From Bradyrhizobium sp. LMTR 3 (GTDB lineage: Bacteria > Pseudomonadota > Alphaproteobacteria > Rhizobiales > Xanthobacteraceae), in the NCBI RefSeq assembly GCF_001693485.1, contig NZ_MAXC01000033.1, positions 310,001 through 374,000 of the forward strand: a DNA stretch of 64,000 nucleotides. The letters run 5' to 3'. Numbering within the stretch: position 1 is the stretch's first letter; every line of letters starts with the position of its first letter. A model generated the notes under the pieces. The model ran no database searches. It saw only the letters and a list, made by a program, of their open reading frames with translations, and was not told the DNA's origin. A program made the translations under genes and the position numbers. Below, piece by piece: positions 24,654-33,818 of this stretch.

Positions 24654-26164
24654 TGACAACCTGGCCCATCCTTTCGGTCGTCACCTTCCTGCCGGTCATC
24701 GGTGCAGTGGCGATCTATCTCACCCGCGGCGACGACGAAGCCGCGCGGCGCAATGCGCGCTGGATCGCGCTGTGGACCACGCTGGTCACCTACGCGGTGT
24801 CGCTGATCCTGGTCTGGCGCTTCGATGCCGCAAGTGCGGACTTCCAGTTCGTCGAAAAAGCGAACTGGCTTGCCAGCGGCATCACCTATCATATGGGGGT
24901 CGACGGCATCTCGCTGCCGTTCGTGATCCTGACCACGGCACTGATGCCGCTCTGCATCATCGCGAGCTGGAAATCCGTCACCAATCGCGTGCGCGAGTAC
25001 ATGATGGCGTTCCTGTTCCTGGAAACGCTGATGGTCGGCACGTTCTCGGCGCTCGACCTCGTGCTGTTTTATCTGTTCTTCGAAGGCGGCCTGATCCCGA
25101 TGTTCCTGATCATCGGCGTCTGGGGCGGTCCGCGCCGGGTCTACGCGTCGTTCAAATTCTTCCTCTACACGCTGCTCGGCTCGGTGCTGATGCTGCTCGC
25201 GATCATGGCGCTGTACTGGAATGCCGGCACCACCGATATCCCGACCCTGATGCAGACAGCCGTGCCGCGCAGCTTGCAGACCTGGGCGTGGCTGGCGTTC
25301 TTTGCCTCGTTTGCGGTGAAGATGCCGATGTGGCCGGTGCACACTTGGTTGCCCGACGCGCATGTCGAGGCGCCGACGGCAGGCTCGGTGATCTTGGCCG
25401 CGATCCTCTTGAAGATGGGCGGCTACGGCTTCCTGCGCTTCTCGCTACCGATGTTCCCTCTGGCATCGCATGATTTCGCGCCGCTGATCTTCTCGCTGTC
25501 GGTGATCGCCATCGTCTACACCTCGCTGGTGGCGTTGATGCAGGAAGACATCAAGAAGCTGATCGCCTATTCGTCGGTGGCCCATATGGGCTTCGTCACC
25601 ATGGGCATCTTCGCCGCGACCACGCAAGGCGTGGCCGGCGGCGTGTTCCAGATGGTGTCGCACGGCATCGTCTCCGGCGCGCTGTTCCTCTGCGTCGGCA
25701 TCGTCTACGACCGCATGCATACCCGCGAGATCGTGGCCTATGGAGGCCTCGTCAACCGGATGCCGCTCTACGCGCTGGTGTTCATGGTGTTCACCATGGC
25801 CAATGTCGGGCTGCCCGGCACGAGCGGCTTCGTCGGCGAGTTCATGACGCTGCTCGGCACCTTCAAGGTCTCGATCCCGACCGCGACCTTTGCCACCCTC
25901 GGCGTCATCCTGTCGGCCGGCTATGCGCTGTGGCTCTATCGCAAGGTCGTGTTCGGCGCGCTGACCAAGCCGTCGCTCGCCAGCATCAAGGACCTGACGC
26001 CCCGCGAAAGCCTGACGCTGTTCCCGTTGGTGGCGCTAACCATCCTGTTCGGTGTCTATCCGAAGCCCGTGCTCGACATGTCGGCGGCCTCGGTTCAGCA
26101 ACTCGTCAACAACTACAACGCCGCCGTGACTGCCGTGAAGGCAGCCGCGCTGGTCGCGCAATAA
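24653..26164 (+). CDS. nuoM: NADH-quinone oxidoreductase subunit M
   Basis: 503 residues, the second antiporter-like subunit. Conserved are F-Y-L-F-F-E-G-G-L-I-P-M-F (helix 5 glutamate), H-T-W-L-P-D-A-H-V-E-A-P-T-A-G-S-V-I-L-A, and the lysine in Q-E-D-I-K-K-L-I-A-Y-S-S-V-A-H-M-G. The ATG overlaps the nuoL stop. A dispersed repeat lies between this gene and nuoN. Confidence 0.96.
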   Translation: MTTWPILSVVTFLPVIGAVAIYLTRGDDEAARRNARWIALWTTLVTYAVSLILVWRFDAASADFQFVEKANWLASGITYHMGVDGISLPFVILTTALMPLCIIASWKSVTNRVREYMMAFLFLETLMVGTFSALDLVLFYLFFEGGLIPMFLIIGVWGGPRRVYASFKFFLYTLLGSVLMLLAIMALYWNAGTTDIPTLMQTAVPRSLQTWAWLAFFASFAVKMPMWPVHTWLPDAHVEAPTAGSVILAAILLKMGGYGFLRFSLPMFPLASHDFAPLIFSLSVIAIVYTSLVALMQEDIKKLIAYSSVAHMGFVTMGIFAATTQGVAGGVFQMVSHGIVSGALFLCVGIVYDRMHTREIVAYGGLVNRMPLYALVFMVFTMANVGLPGTSGFVGEFMTLLGTFKVSIPTATFATLGVILSAGYALWLYRKVVFGALTKPSLASIKDLTPRESLTLFPLVALTILFGVYPKPVLDMSAASVQQLVNNYNAAVTAVKAAALVAQ

Positions 26165-26166
26165 CG

Positions 26167-26225
26167 TAGCGTTTTCAAGCGAAGTGGAAGCCGGTTCGCA
26201 TGAAGAAGACGCGCCAAGGATAAGA
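26167..26225 (+). repeat. Dispersed repeat copy between nuoM and nuoN
   Basis: TAGCGTTTTCAAGCGAAGTGG followed by a diverged CCGGTTCGC...GACGCG part matches, in opposite orientation, the sequence at 56995-57055. The match over the first 21 bases is exact. It fills almost all of the 66 bases between nuoM and nuoN. Confidence 0.7.
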
Positions 26226-26230
26226 ACGTC

Positions 26231-27667
26231 ATGAGCTTTTCGAGTGCAGGTTATCAGTTGCTGCCGGTATTGCCGGAGCTGGTGCTCGCCGTCGGCGCCA
26301 TGGCGCTGTTGATGCTCGGCGCCTATCGCGGGCAGGAGACGACCCGGCTGGTCACCAGCCTTGCGGTGGTCCTGCTGGTCCTGACCGGCGTGCTGGTGTT
26401 GATGCTGCCCGCCGGCAAGCTCACGACCTTCGGCGGCAGCTTCGTCGTCGACGATTTTGCCCGCTTCCTGAAAATCCTTGCGATCATCGGCTCGGCGGTG
26501 ACGCTGATCCTGTCGACGGAGTTTCTGTCCGATCCGTCGCGGCGCATTTTCGAATATTCGATCCTGGTGCTGCTCTCCACGCTCGGCATGATGGTGCTGA
26601 TCTCGGCCGCCGACCTGATCATGCTCTATCTCGGGCTCGAGCTGATGTCGCTCGCGCTCTATGTGGTCGCGGCAAGCAACCGCGATAACGCCAAGTCCAC
26701 CGAGGCCGGGCTGAAGTATTTTGTGCTCGGCGCGCTGTCCTCGGGCATGCTGCTCTACGGCGCTTCGCTGATCTACGGCTTCACCGGCACAGTCGATTTT
26801 GCGGGCATTGCGGCGGCGGTGAAGACCGGCAGCGTCGGCATCGTGTTCGGCCTCGTGTTCCTGCTGGCTGGGCTCTGCTTCAAGGTATCCGCCGTGCCTT
26901 TCCATATGTGGACGCCGGACGTCTATGAGGGTGCGCCGACGCCGGTCACGGCGTTCTTTGCATCGGCGCCGAAGGTCGCAGCCCTTGCGGTGTTCACCCG
27001 CGTCACGCTGACCGCTTTTCCGGGCATCGTCCCGCAATGGCAGCAGATCCTCGTGTTCGTCGCTATTGCCTCGATGGCGCTGGGTTCGTTCGCCGCGATC
27101 GGACAGAAGAACATCAAGCGCCTCATGGCCTATTCGTCGATCGGCCATATGGGCTTTGCGCTGGTCGGGCTTGCCTCGGGCACGGTGGAGGGCGCGCAGG
27201 GCGTGCTGGTCTACATCGCAATCTACGTCGCGATGACGCTGGGCTCGTTCGCCGTCATCCTGACCATGAAGCGCAACGGTCAGGCGGTCGAGCAGATCAG
27301 CGATTTCGCAGGGCTGTCGCGCACCAATCCGATGCTGGCGTTCTTCTTTGCGATGCTGCTGTTCTCGCTGGCCGGCATTCCGCCGCTCGCGGGCTTCTTC
27401 GCCAAATGGTACGTGTTCGTGGCCGCGATCAAGGCGGGCCTGTTCACGCTCGCCGTCATCGGCGTGCTGACCAGCGTGGTGGGCGCGTTCTACTATCTCA
27501 CCATCATCAAGCTGATGTATTTCGACGAGCCGGCCGGCCAGGTCGAACCGATGCGCATCGAATTGCGGACGGTGCTGGCGGTTGCCGGTATCTTCAACAT
27601 CTTCTTCTTCGTCTATCCGGGGCCGCTGGTCAGCGTCGCCACGGCGGCGGCGAAGTCGCTGTTTTAG
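26231..27667 (+). CDS. nuoN: NADH-quinone oxidoreductase subunit N
   Basis: 478 residues, the third antiporter-like subunit. It has Y-L-G-L-E-L-M-S-L-A-L-Y-V (helix 5 glutamate), K-V-S-A-V-P-F-H-M-W-T-P-D-V-Y-E-G-A-P-T-P-V-T, and the lysine in Q-K-N-I-K-R-L-M-A-Y-S-S-I-G-H-M-G. It is the last complex I gene; birA starts one base after its stop, so transcription probably continues. Confidence 0.96.
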   Translation: MSFSSAGYQLLPVLPELVLAVGAMALLMLGAYRGQETTRLVTSLAVVLLVLTGVLVLMLPAGKLTTFGGSFVVDDFARFLKILAIIGSAVTLILSTEFLSDPSRRIFEYSILVLLSTLGMMVLISAADLIMLYLGLELMSLALYVVAASNRDNAKSTEAGLKYFVLGALSSGMLLYGASLIYGFTGTVDFAGIAAAVKTGSVGIVFGLVFLLAGLCFKVSAVPFHMWTPDVYEGAPTPVTAFFASAPKVAALAVFTRVTLTAFPGIVPQWQQILVFVAIASMALGSFAAIGQKNIKRLMAYSSIGHMGFALVGLASGTVEGAQGVLVYIAIYVAMTLGSFAVILTMKRNGQAVEQISDFAGLSRTNPMLAFFFAMLLFSLAGIPPLAGFFAKWYVFVAAIKAGLFTLAVIGVLTSVVGAFYYLTIIKLMYFDEPAGQVEPMRIELRTVLAVAGIFNIFFFVYPGPLVSVATAAAKSLF

Positions 27668-27668
27668 G

Positions 27669-28481
27669 ATGACCTTCTCGCTCGGTCCCAAAGCCAAATC
27701 GGCGGGCTACAAGCTCGCCGCCTTCGACCAGATCGGTTCGACCAACGCCGAAGCCATGGCGCGCGCCCGTAACGGCGAAGTTGGGCCGATGTGGTTCGTG
27801 ACAACGGAGCAGACCGCGGGGCGCGGCCGACGGCAGCGCGCCTGGAGCGCGCCGCGCGGCAACCTCGCCAGCAGCATTCTGGAAGTCATGGATGTGTCGC
27901 CGGCCGTGGCGGCGACGCTGGGCTTTGCCGCGGGGCTTTCGTTGGAAAGTGCGCTGCAGAAACTCAGCCTGGAGGCCAATATGCGCCGGGCCGGCGCGGA
28001 CTCACTGAAATTCGCCCTGAAATGGCCGAACGACGTGCTGGCGGAGCGGCAAAAGCTCGCCGGCATCCTGCTGGAGGCCGAAGCCGTGGCGGGCAACCGT
28101 CTCGCCGTGGTGGTCGGCATCGGCACCAACGTCATTGCCGCGCCCGAGGGCACGCCGACACCGGCGACCTCGCTTGCCGCGCTCGGCGTCCATGTCGGCG
28201 CGGAGGAGCTTTTCACGGCGCTGTCGGACGCCTGGGTCGAATTCCGCGGCATCTGGGACAACGGCCGCGGCTTTGCCGACATTCGGAAAGCCTGGCTGGA
28301 GCGTGCCTTCGGTCTCGGCGAGCGGGTCGCGATCAACACGGGAACAGCGACCGTCGAAGGCACCTTCGACACCATCGACGAGAGCGGCTGCCTGATCGTT
28401 CGCAACGCCGAGGGCAAGCGCGCGGCCGTTACGGCGGGCGAAGTCTATTTCGGCGCGGCGGCGTCGGTGGGGGCAGCCTGA
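27669..28481 (+). CDS. birA: Biotin--[acetyl-CoA-carboxylase] ligase
   Basis: 270 residues. It activates biotin with ATP and attaches it to the carboxylase carrier protein. The biotinyl-AMP motif is G-R-G-R-R-Q-R-A-W (about residues 53-61), and the catalytic lysine lies in L-K-W-P-N-D-V-L. There is no N-terminal helix-turn-helix, so unlike the E. coli protein it should not be a repressor. It starts one base after nuoN and overlaps the RNase J start, an arrangement common in rhizobia. Confidence 0.92.
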   Translation: MTFSLGPKAKSAGYKLAAFDQIGSTNAEAMARARNGEVGPMWFVTTEQTAGRGRRQRAWSAPRGNLASSILEVMDVSPAVAATLGFAAGLSLESALQKLSLEANMRRAGADSLKFALKWPNDVLAERQKLAGILLEAEAVAGNRLAVVVGIGTNVIAAPEGTPTPATSLAALGVHVGAEELFTALSDAWVEFRGIWDNGRGFADIRKAWLERAFGLGERVAINTGTATVEGTFDTIDESGCLIVRNAEGKRAAVTAGEVYFGAAASVGAA

Positions 28482-30151
28482 TGGCGCGGCCGGATGAACT
28501 GACGTTTGCGCCGCTTGGCGGTGTCGGCGAGATCGGCATGAACCTGTCGATCTACGGGCTCGGCAACCGCCACCAGCGGTCCTGGCTCGCGGTCGATCTC
28601 GGCGTCTCCTTTGGCGACGAGGAGCATCTGCCGGGCATCGACCTGATCATGCCCGATATCCGCTTCCTGGAGAAAGAGCGCAACAACCTGATGGGCCTGG
28701 TGCTGACGCACGCCCATGAGGACCATTTCGGCGCAATTATCGACCTCTGGCCGAAGCTGCAATGCAAGGTCTATGCGACCAAGTTCAGCGCTGCGCTGTT
28801 CGAGGCCAAATGCGCCGCCGAGCGCAACCCGCCGAAAATTCCGGTGACGGTGGTGCCGTCGGGCGGCCGCATCGAGCTTGGGCCGTTCACCGTCGAGTTC
28901 ATTCCGGTCGCGCATTCGATTCCGGAATCGCATGCGCTGGCGATCCACACTTCCGTCGGCACCGTCCTCCACACAGGCGACTGGAAGATCGATCCGACGC
29001 CGATCATCGGTCTGCCGACCGACGAGCGCCGCCTGCGCGAGCTTGGCGACGAGGGCGTACTGGCGCTGGTCGGCGATTCCACCAATGCGGTGCGGGACGG
29101 GCGCTCGCCGTCGGAAACCGAGGTCGCCGCCACGATCAAGAAGTTGGTCGGCGCCGCCAAGGGCCGGGTCGCCGTCACCACCTTTGCTTCCAACGTCGCG
29201 CGGGTCAAAGCGGTGGCGGACGCTGCCAAAGCCGCCGATCGCGAGGTGGTCGTGGTCGGCCGCGCCATGGAGCGCGTGGTGCAGGTCGCCCGCGAGACCG
29301 GCTATCTCGATGGCGTGCAGAACTTTCGCGGCGCCGACTATTACGGCCATTTCCCACCCGAGAAGGTGCTGGCGCTCTGCACCGGCAGCCAGGGCGAGCC
29401 GCGCGCTGCGCTGGCCCGCATCGCCAACAACGACCATCCGCAGGTGACGCTGAACAAGGGCGACAGCGTGATCTTTTCCTCGCGCACCATTCCCGGTAAC
29501 GAGAAGGCGGTCGGCTCCATCATCAACGGGCTGATCGTTCAGGGCATCGAGGTCATCACCGACCGCAACGATCTCGTCCATGTCTCCGGCCATCCGCGCC
29601 GCGACGAGCTGCGCGACATGATCTCGTGGGTGCGCCCGCAGATCCTGATCCCCGTCCATGGCGAGGCGCTGCATCTATCGGAGCACGCCAAGCTGGCGCG
29701 CGCCGCCGGCGTGCCGAAGGTAATGACCTGCCGCAACGGTGATCTGGTCAAGCTTGGCCCCGGCGATTCCGGCATCATCGACGAATTGCCGTCAGGACGG
29801 CTTTACAAGGACGGCGCGATCCTGGAGGACTCCAAATCCCGCGCCGTAGTCGAACGGCGCCGGATGGGGTTTGCCGGCTGCGCCTTCGTGGCGATTGCCA
29901 TGACCGACAAGGGCGAGTTGGCCGACGATCCCGAGGTTGATCTCGTTGGCATCCCCGAGAAGAATACCGCCGGCGAGCTCATCGACGAGATCGTGTTCGA
30001 TTTGGTGGTCTCTACGGTTGAAGGTCTGCCGCGGGCGCGGCGCCGCGACGCGGACGCCACGGCGGAATCGGTGCGGCGCGCGGTGCGGGCGGTCATTGCC
30101 GAGAATTGGGGTAAGAAGCCGATTTGCCTCGTTCACGTTCTAACGGTTTGA
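28481..30151 (+). CDS. rnj: Ribonuclease J
   Basis: 556 residues. It is a metallo-beta-lactamase/beta-CASP nuclease with endo- and 5'-exonuclease activity in RNA maturation and decay. The zinc motif is T-H-A-H-E-D-H-F-G-A (H-x-H-x-D-H). Other metal residues lie in V-A-H-S-I-P-E-S and H-T-G-D-W-K-I-D, and the beta-CASP His is in H-V-S-G-H-P-R-R-D-E. Alphaproteobacterial RNase J proteins of this length are standard. Its ATG overlaps the birA stop by one base. Confidence 0.93.
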   Translation: MARPDELTFAPLGGVGEIGMNLSIYGLGNRHQRSWLAVDLGVSFGDEEHLPGIDLIMPDIRFLEKERNNLMGLVLTHAHEDHFGAIIDLWPKLQCKVYATKFSAALFEAKCAAERNPPKIPVTVVPSGGRIELGPFTVEFIPVAHSIPESHALAIHTSVGTVLHTGDWKIDPTPIIGLPTDERRLRELGDEGVLALVGDSTNAVRDGRSPSETEVAATIKKLVGAAKGRVAVTTFASNVARVKAVADAAKAADREVVVVGRAMERVVQVARETGYLDGVQNFRGADYYGHFPPEKVLALCTGSQGEPRAALARIANNDHPQVTLNKGDSVIFSSRTIPGNEKAVGSIINGLIVQGIEVITDRNDLVHVSGHPRRDELRDMISWVRPQILIPVHGEALHLSEHAKLARAAGVPKVMTCRNGDLVKLGPGDSGIIDELPSGRLYKDGAILEDSKSRAVVERRRMGFAGCAFVAIAMTDKGELADDPEVDLVGIPEKNTAGELIDEIVFDLVVSTVEGLPRARRRDADATAESVRRAVRAVIAENWGKKPICLVHVLTV

Positions 30152-30218
30152 GGTAAAAGACCTTTCGGGCGGACACGGGTCCTCGCCGGGAGCGCTAGAG
30201 GCAGGGAGTGGAGTAATC

Positions 30219-30623
30219 ATGCTGGGTCGGCTTAATCACGTCGCGATCGCGGTCAAGGACGCGGAAAAAGCCGCCAGGATCTACGGCGGTGCGTTCGGCG
30301 CGGAAATCTCCGGCGCGGTGCCGCTGCCGGAGCATGGCGTCATCACCGTGTTCGTGACGCTGCCCAACACCAAGATTGAGTTCATCCAGCCGCTCGGCGA
30401 CGCCTCGCCGATCGCCAAATTCGTCGAGCGCAATGCCGACGGCGGCATCCATCATATCTGCTACGAGGTGCCCGACATCGTCGCCGCGCGCGACAGACTG
30501 ATCAGCGAGGGCGCGCGCGTGCTGGGCGACGGCGAGCCGAAGATCGGTGCGCACGGCAAGCCGGTGCTGTTTTTCCACCCCAAGGATTTCTCCGGCGCGC
30601 TCGTCGAGATCGAACAGGCGTAA
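30219..30623 (+). CDS. mce: Methylmalonyl-CoA epimerase
   Basis: 134 residues, a vicinal-oxygen-chelate fold protein. It interconverts (2S)- and (2R)-methylmalonyl-CoA in propionate metabolism. The metal-binding pattern is L-N-H-V-A-I-A-V-K-D near the start, G-G-I-H-H-I-C-Y-E-V in the middle (residues about 83-92) and a C-terminal F-S-G-A-L-V-E-I-E-Q with the last Glu. No mutase gene is in the window. It follows RNase J by 67 bases and is probably cotranscribed with the next gene. Confidence 0.9.
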   Translation: MLGRLNHVAIAVKDAEKAARIYGGAFGAEISGAVPLPEHGVITVFVTLPNTKIEFIQPLGDASPIAKFVERNADGGIHHICYEVPDIVAARDRLISEGARVLGDGEPKIGAHGKPVLFFHPKDFSGALVEIEQA

Positions 30624-30628
30624 TCCAG

Positions 30629-30904
30629 ATGGCCTACAGCATCTCCACCGCGCTTGCGATCTACTTCGTGCTGTGGTGGGTCGTGCTGTTCACGACGCTG
30701 CCGTTCGGCGTCCGCAGCCAGCACGAGGACGGCGAGGGCGCGCCCGGCACCGATCCCGGCGCGCCGGTCATGGCGCGGATGGGCTGGAAGCTGCTCTGGA
30801 CCACGATTGTTTCGGCCGTGATTTTCGGCATCGGGATGTGGGCTTATCACCAGGGCTATCTGAATATCGAGCGGCTATCGAAACTGATGGGGCTGCCGTT
30901 CTGA
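30629..30904 (+). CDS. DUF1467 family membrane protein
   Basis: 91 residues with two predicted membrane helices (about 4-26 and 53-76). Between them is a polar loop containing L-P-F-G-V-R-S-Q-H-E-D-G, the signature I associate with DUF1467. It is commonly found after mce in Rhizobiales, as here, with a 5-base spacing. Function unknown. Confidence 0.85.
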   Translation: MAYSISTALAIYFVLWWVVLFTTLPFGVRSQHEDGEGAPGTDPGAPVMARMGWKLLWTTIVSAVIFGIGMWAYHQGYLNIERLSKLMGLPF

Positions 30905-30913
30905 ATTTTCGAT

Positions 30914-31534
30914 GTGGCGACGCAAATGGCCTCGAAAGAAGCCGCAGGGATCATCGACCTGTACCAGCGCAAGGCGCGCCACTGGATCGAGAGCCGCGTC
31001 CGAACTGGCTTGTTTGAAAAGCCCTGGCTTGACCGCTTTCAGGCGTTGCTGTCGCCCACCGGGCCACTCCTCGATCTCGGGTGCGGCTCCGCCGAGCCGA
31101 TGGCCGCGTATCTAATCGGGCTTGGCCATTCCGTCACTGGCGTGGATTCCTCTCCGGCCATGATCGACGCCAGTCGAAAGCGCTTTCCCGAGCAGGATTG
31201 GATCGTGGCCGATATGCGCAAGCTTGCTTTGCGGCGACAGTTTTCCGGCATCCTTGCGTGGGACAGTTTCTTTCATCTCTCTCACGACGACCAGCGCCGG
31301 ATGTTTCCGGTGTTTCGCGCGCATGCGGCGCCAGACGCGGCGCTGATGTTCACCAGCGGCCCCGCGCATGGGGAGGCGATCGGGAGTCTTGGAGGCGAGC
31401 CGCTGTATCATGCAAGCCTCGACCCCGCCGAATATCGTTCATTGCTCGACCAGAATGGCTTTCGCGTGGTGTCGCATGTCGTCGAGGACCCCGACTGCGG
31501 CGGTCATACCGTCTGGCTCGCGCAGCTCATTTGA
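30914..31534 (+). CDS. SAM-dependent methyltransferase
   Basis: 206 residues from a GTG, or 202 from an ATG at 30926; neither has a strong ribosome site. The SAM motif is L-L-D-L-G-C-G-S-A-E-P-M (about residues 51-62), followed by G-V-D-S-S-P-A-M-I and D-W-I-V-A-D-M-R, typical of Methyltransf_11/25 proteins. F-S-G-I-L-A-W-D-S-F-F-H-L marks motif IV. The substrate is unknown. It starts 9 bases after the DUF1467 gene and may be part of the same transcript. Confidence 0.82.
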   Translation: MATQMASKEAAGIIDLYQRKARHWIESRVRTGLFEKPWLDRFQALLSPTGPLLDLGCGSAEPMAAYLIGLGHSVTGVDSSPAMIDASRKRFPEQDWIVADMRKLALRRQFSGILAWDSFFHLSHDDQRRMFPVFRAHAAPDAALMFTSGPAHGEAIGSLGGEPLYHASLDPAEYRSLLDQNGFRVVSHVVEDPDCGGHTVWLAQLI

Positions 31535-31667
31535 GACGCTGGGCCAAGTGGGGACGGGAGAGACGCTGGCCGCCAGCCGCGCCGTTTGGCTATGATCCGG
31601 TGAACACAAGGCTGGCTCAAACTGAAACGGGAGTGAACTCCCGCGCCGGCACGGGGGGGAGACCACG

Positions 31668-32975
31668 ATGAGTTCACAGCGTCGATCATTGGCTGATCCG
31701 CGACAGGACGAATATCGAATTCTTCACGAAGCCGACCTGCGGGACTACCTCGCAGGAACTCTTGCGGTCGCGGCCCGTCTTGGCGGCGCCCCGGCTTCCT
31801 GGTCGATCAGCGAAGTCGGCGACGGCAACCTCAATCTCGTCTTCATCGTCAAGGGGGCGGCGGGCGGCGTCGCCGTCAAGCAGGCGCTGCCTTACGTGCG
31901 CCTCGTCGGCGAGAGCTGGCCGTTGCCGCTGTCGCGCTCGCATTACGAATATCTGGCGCTGACGCATCAGGCCCGGCTGGCGCCCGGCCTGTTGCCTGAT
32001 GTGCTGCACCACAACGAGGCGCTCGCGCTCGTCGTCATGGAGCTGCTCGAGCCGCATATCATCATGCGCAAGGGGCTGGTGGCCGGCACTACCTATCCGC
32101 GCTTCGTCGAGGACATCACGACGTTTCTGGCGCGGACGCTGTTTCTTTCGTCCGACCTCGCGGTATCAGCCGCCGAGAAGAAGGAGGGAGTCGCCGCGTT
32201 CGCCGGCAACCATGCGCTCTGCAAGATCACCGAGGACCTGATCTTCACCGATCCCTACCGCGTGGCCGAGCAGAACCGCTGGACGCAGCCCTGGCTCGAT
32301 GCGACCGCGGCGGGTTTTAGCGAAGACCTCGACCTCCACGTCGCGATCTCGCGGCTGAAACTGAAATTCCTGAACGCGCCGGAAGCCCTGATCCACGGTG
32401 ACCTTCACACGGGATCGATCATGGTGACGGAGAGCGAGACCAGGGTGATCGATCCGGAGTTCGCGTTCTACGGACCGATGGGCTTCGATATCGGCGCCGT
32501 CATCGCCAATCTGCTGATGGCCTATCTGGCGTCCGCCGGTCACGAGCGTTCGCCGGGCGAGCGCCGCGCGTTCGAGGCGTGGGTGCAGGAGACGGCCGAG
32601 GGCGTGTGGAGCGAGTTCGCCCGTAAGTTCCTGGAGCTGTGGCGGACGCAAGCGGGAGGCGATGCCTATCCGCGGACGCTGTTCGAAGGCGAGGCCGGCG
32701 CCGCGCGGCTGGAGGCCGAGCGGCAGGCCTATATGGCGCGGCTGTTTGAGGACACCGTCGGATTCGCGGCGGCAAAAATCATCCGCCGTATTCTGGGGCT
32801 GGCGCACAACATCGATTTTGAATTGATCGAAGACCCGAAGCGGCGGGCGATCTCCGAGGCGCGCAGCCTGCGGCTGGCGCGGGCGATGATGGTGGATGTG
32901 GCGTCGTTCCAGACCATCAGTGCCGTGACGAAAGCGGCGCAGGAAGTGCGGGACTGGCAGCCGGATTTTGCCTGA
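31668..32975 (+). CDS. mtnK: S-methyl-5-thioribose kinase
   Basis: 435 residues. It phosphorylates methylthioribose in the methionine salvage pathway and has a protein-kinase-like (APH/choline kinase) fold. Visible are G-D-G-N-L-N-L-V-F-I in the nucleotide loop, the catalytic loop L-I-H-G-D-L-H-T-G-S-I-M, and V-I-D-P-E-F-A-F-Y-G-P-M-G-F-D, characteristic of MtnK. Its usual partner, MtnA isomerase, is not adjacent. Confidence 0.9.
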   Translation: MSSQRRSLADPRQDEYRILHEADLRDYLAGTLAVAARLGGAPASWSISEVGDGNLNLVFIVKGAAGGVAVKQALPYVRLVGESWPLPLSRSHYEYLALTHQARLAPGLLPDVLHHNEALALVVMELLEPHIIMRKGLVAGTTYPRFVEDITTFLARTLFLSSDLAVSAAEKKEGVAAFAGNHALCKITEDLIFTDPYRVAEQNRWTQPWLDATAAGFSEDLDLHVAISRLKLKFLNAPEALIHGDLHTGSIMVTESETRVIDPEFAFYGPMGFDIGAVIANLLMAYLASAGHERSPGERRAFEAWVQETAEGVWSEFARKFLELWRTQAGGDAYPRTLFEGEAGAARLEAERQAYMARLFEDTVGFAAAKIIRRILGLAHNIDFELIEDPKRRAISEARSLRLARAMMVDVASFQTISAVTKAAQEVRDWQPDFA

Positions 32976-33316
32976 TTGCCTCCGGTCGGTTCACCGGCTC
33001 GCGGAGCGAGCGGGCGTTGCCGGACGATGCTGCGCATCGCCTAAGCTGCACCGCGTCCGGGACACGGATGGCAAGGTGCCATCCGCGTCAGCAGGATCAT
33101 ACCGCTGATCGATATCTTCAAGCTGAATCGGGGATGCGCGCTACGACGCTAACTTTTCGGCAGTTCCCGAATTAACCGCCAGCGCGGACATCAAGGTTAA
33201 ATAACAAGCTTACCCGAGGGATTTGGTTGCTCGCCTCCACAGGACGGCTAACCGTCTGAGCCGCATTTCGAGAGATTTTTTCTGTCGGCTCGCATTTTCA
33301 TTCAAGGAGCACCTCC
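32976..33316. other. Gene-free stretch after mtnK
   Basis: It holds a stem-loop at 33061-33089 and the upstream region of the coiled-coil gene. TTAACC and GGTTAA half-sites (near 33173 and 33195) are present but not at a spacing that fits a known CtrA box. No coding frame is supported. Confidence 0.4.
33061..33089 (+). terminator. Stem-loop downstream of mtnK
   Basis: 13-bp stem with one mismatch (33061-33073 with 33077-33089) and a 3-base loop, 85 bases after the mtnK stop. No T-tract, so termination is uncertain. Confidence 0.35.
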
Positions 33317-33799
33317 ATGGTACGTTTAGCAAAACCGCCGATCTTGGGCGCGATCGATCTTGAACGCGAGATTGAAGAAGAGTTTCGCAAACTACCGTCA
33401 GTTCGCGAATCCCAGCCGACCGACTACGCGCCGCCGTCCGTACGCGCTCCAGAGTTGGGGATGCCGGATTATGTGGAGCATAGCGACGGCGCAACGGAGA
33501 TCGGCAAGCTGTCCGCGGAAGCTGTCGTGCGCGAATATGAAGCCGCCGCGAAGGATATCGAGGCCCTGGGCGTTGAGCTCATCGAGCAGGCCCGGCAATG
33601 CGAGGCCATGACCCGCGAGGCGCTCGCGGTGACCGAAGAACTGAAGGAGACCGCAGCGCGCTATCGCGCGGAGGCCAAACGCGTCTTCCTTCAAATTGAG
33701 AGCTGCTCGTTGCTGACGGCGGAGGTACGCAAGATCTGCGAAGAAATGAAGGACAAGATCGCAGCTCCGGCCTTGGTCGAAACGAAAGCCGGGGAGTAA
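33317..33799 (+). CDS. Coiled-coil protein, unknown function
   Basis: 160 residues, no signal peptide. The N-terminal 50 residues are proline-containing and probably unstructured. Residues 60-150 are strongly helical with heptad-like spacing (E-A-A-A-K-D-I-E-A-L-G-V-E-L-I-E and T-R-E-A-L-A-V-T-E-E-L-K-E-T-A-A-R-Y). AAGGAG precedes the ATG. Related small coiled-coil proteins occur widely in Bradyrhizobium, but no role is known to me. It is convergent with the sugar transporter operon, 19 bases from its end. Confidence 0.65.
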   Translation: MVRLAKPPILGAIDLEREIEEEFRKLPSVRESQPTDYAPPSVRAPELGMPDYVEHSDGATEIGKLSAEAVVREYEAAAKDIEALGVELIEQARQCEAMTREALAVTEELKETAARYRAEAKRVFLQIESCSLLTAEVRKICEEMKDKIAAPALVETKAGE

Positions 33800-33818
33800 A
33801 GTCCGAGCCGCCCAGGTC

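Noticed and set aside
33173..33200. CtrA binding site upstream of the coiled-coil gene
   Set aside because: TTAACC and GGTTAA are about 20 bases apart, not the TTAA-N7-TTAAC spacing.
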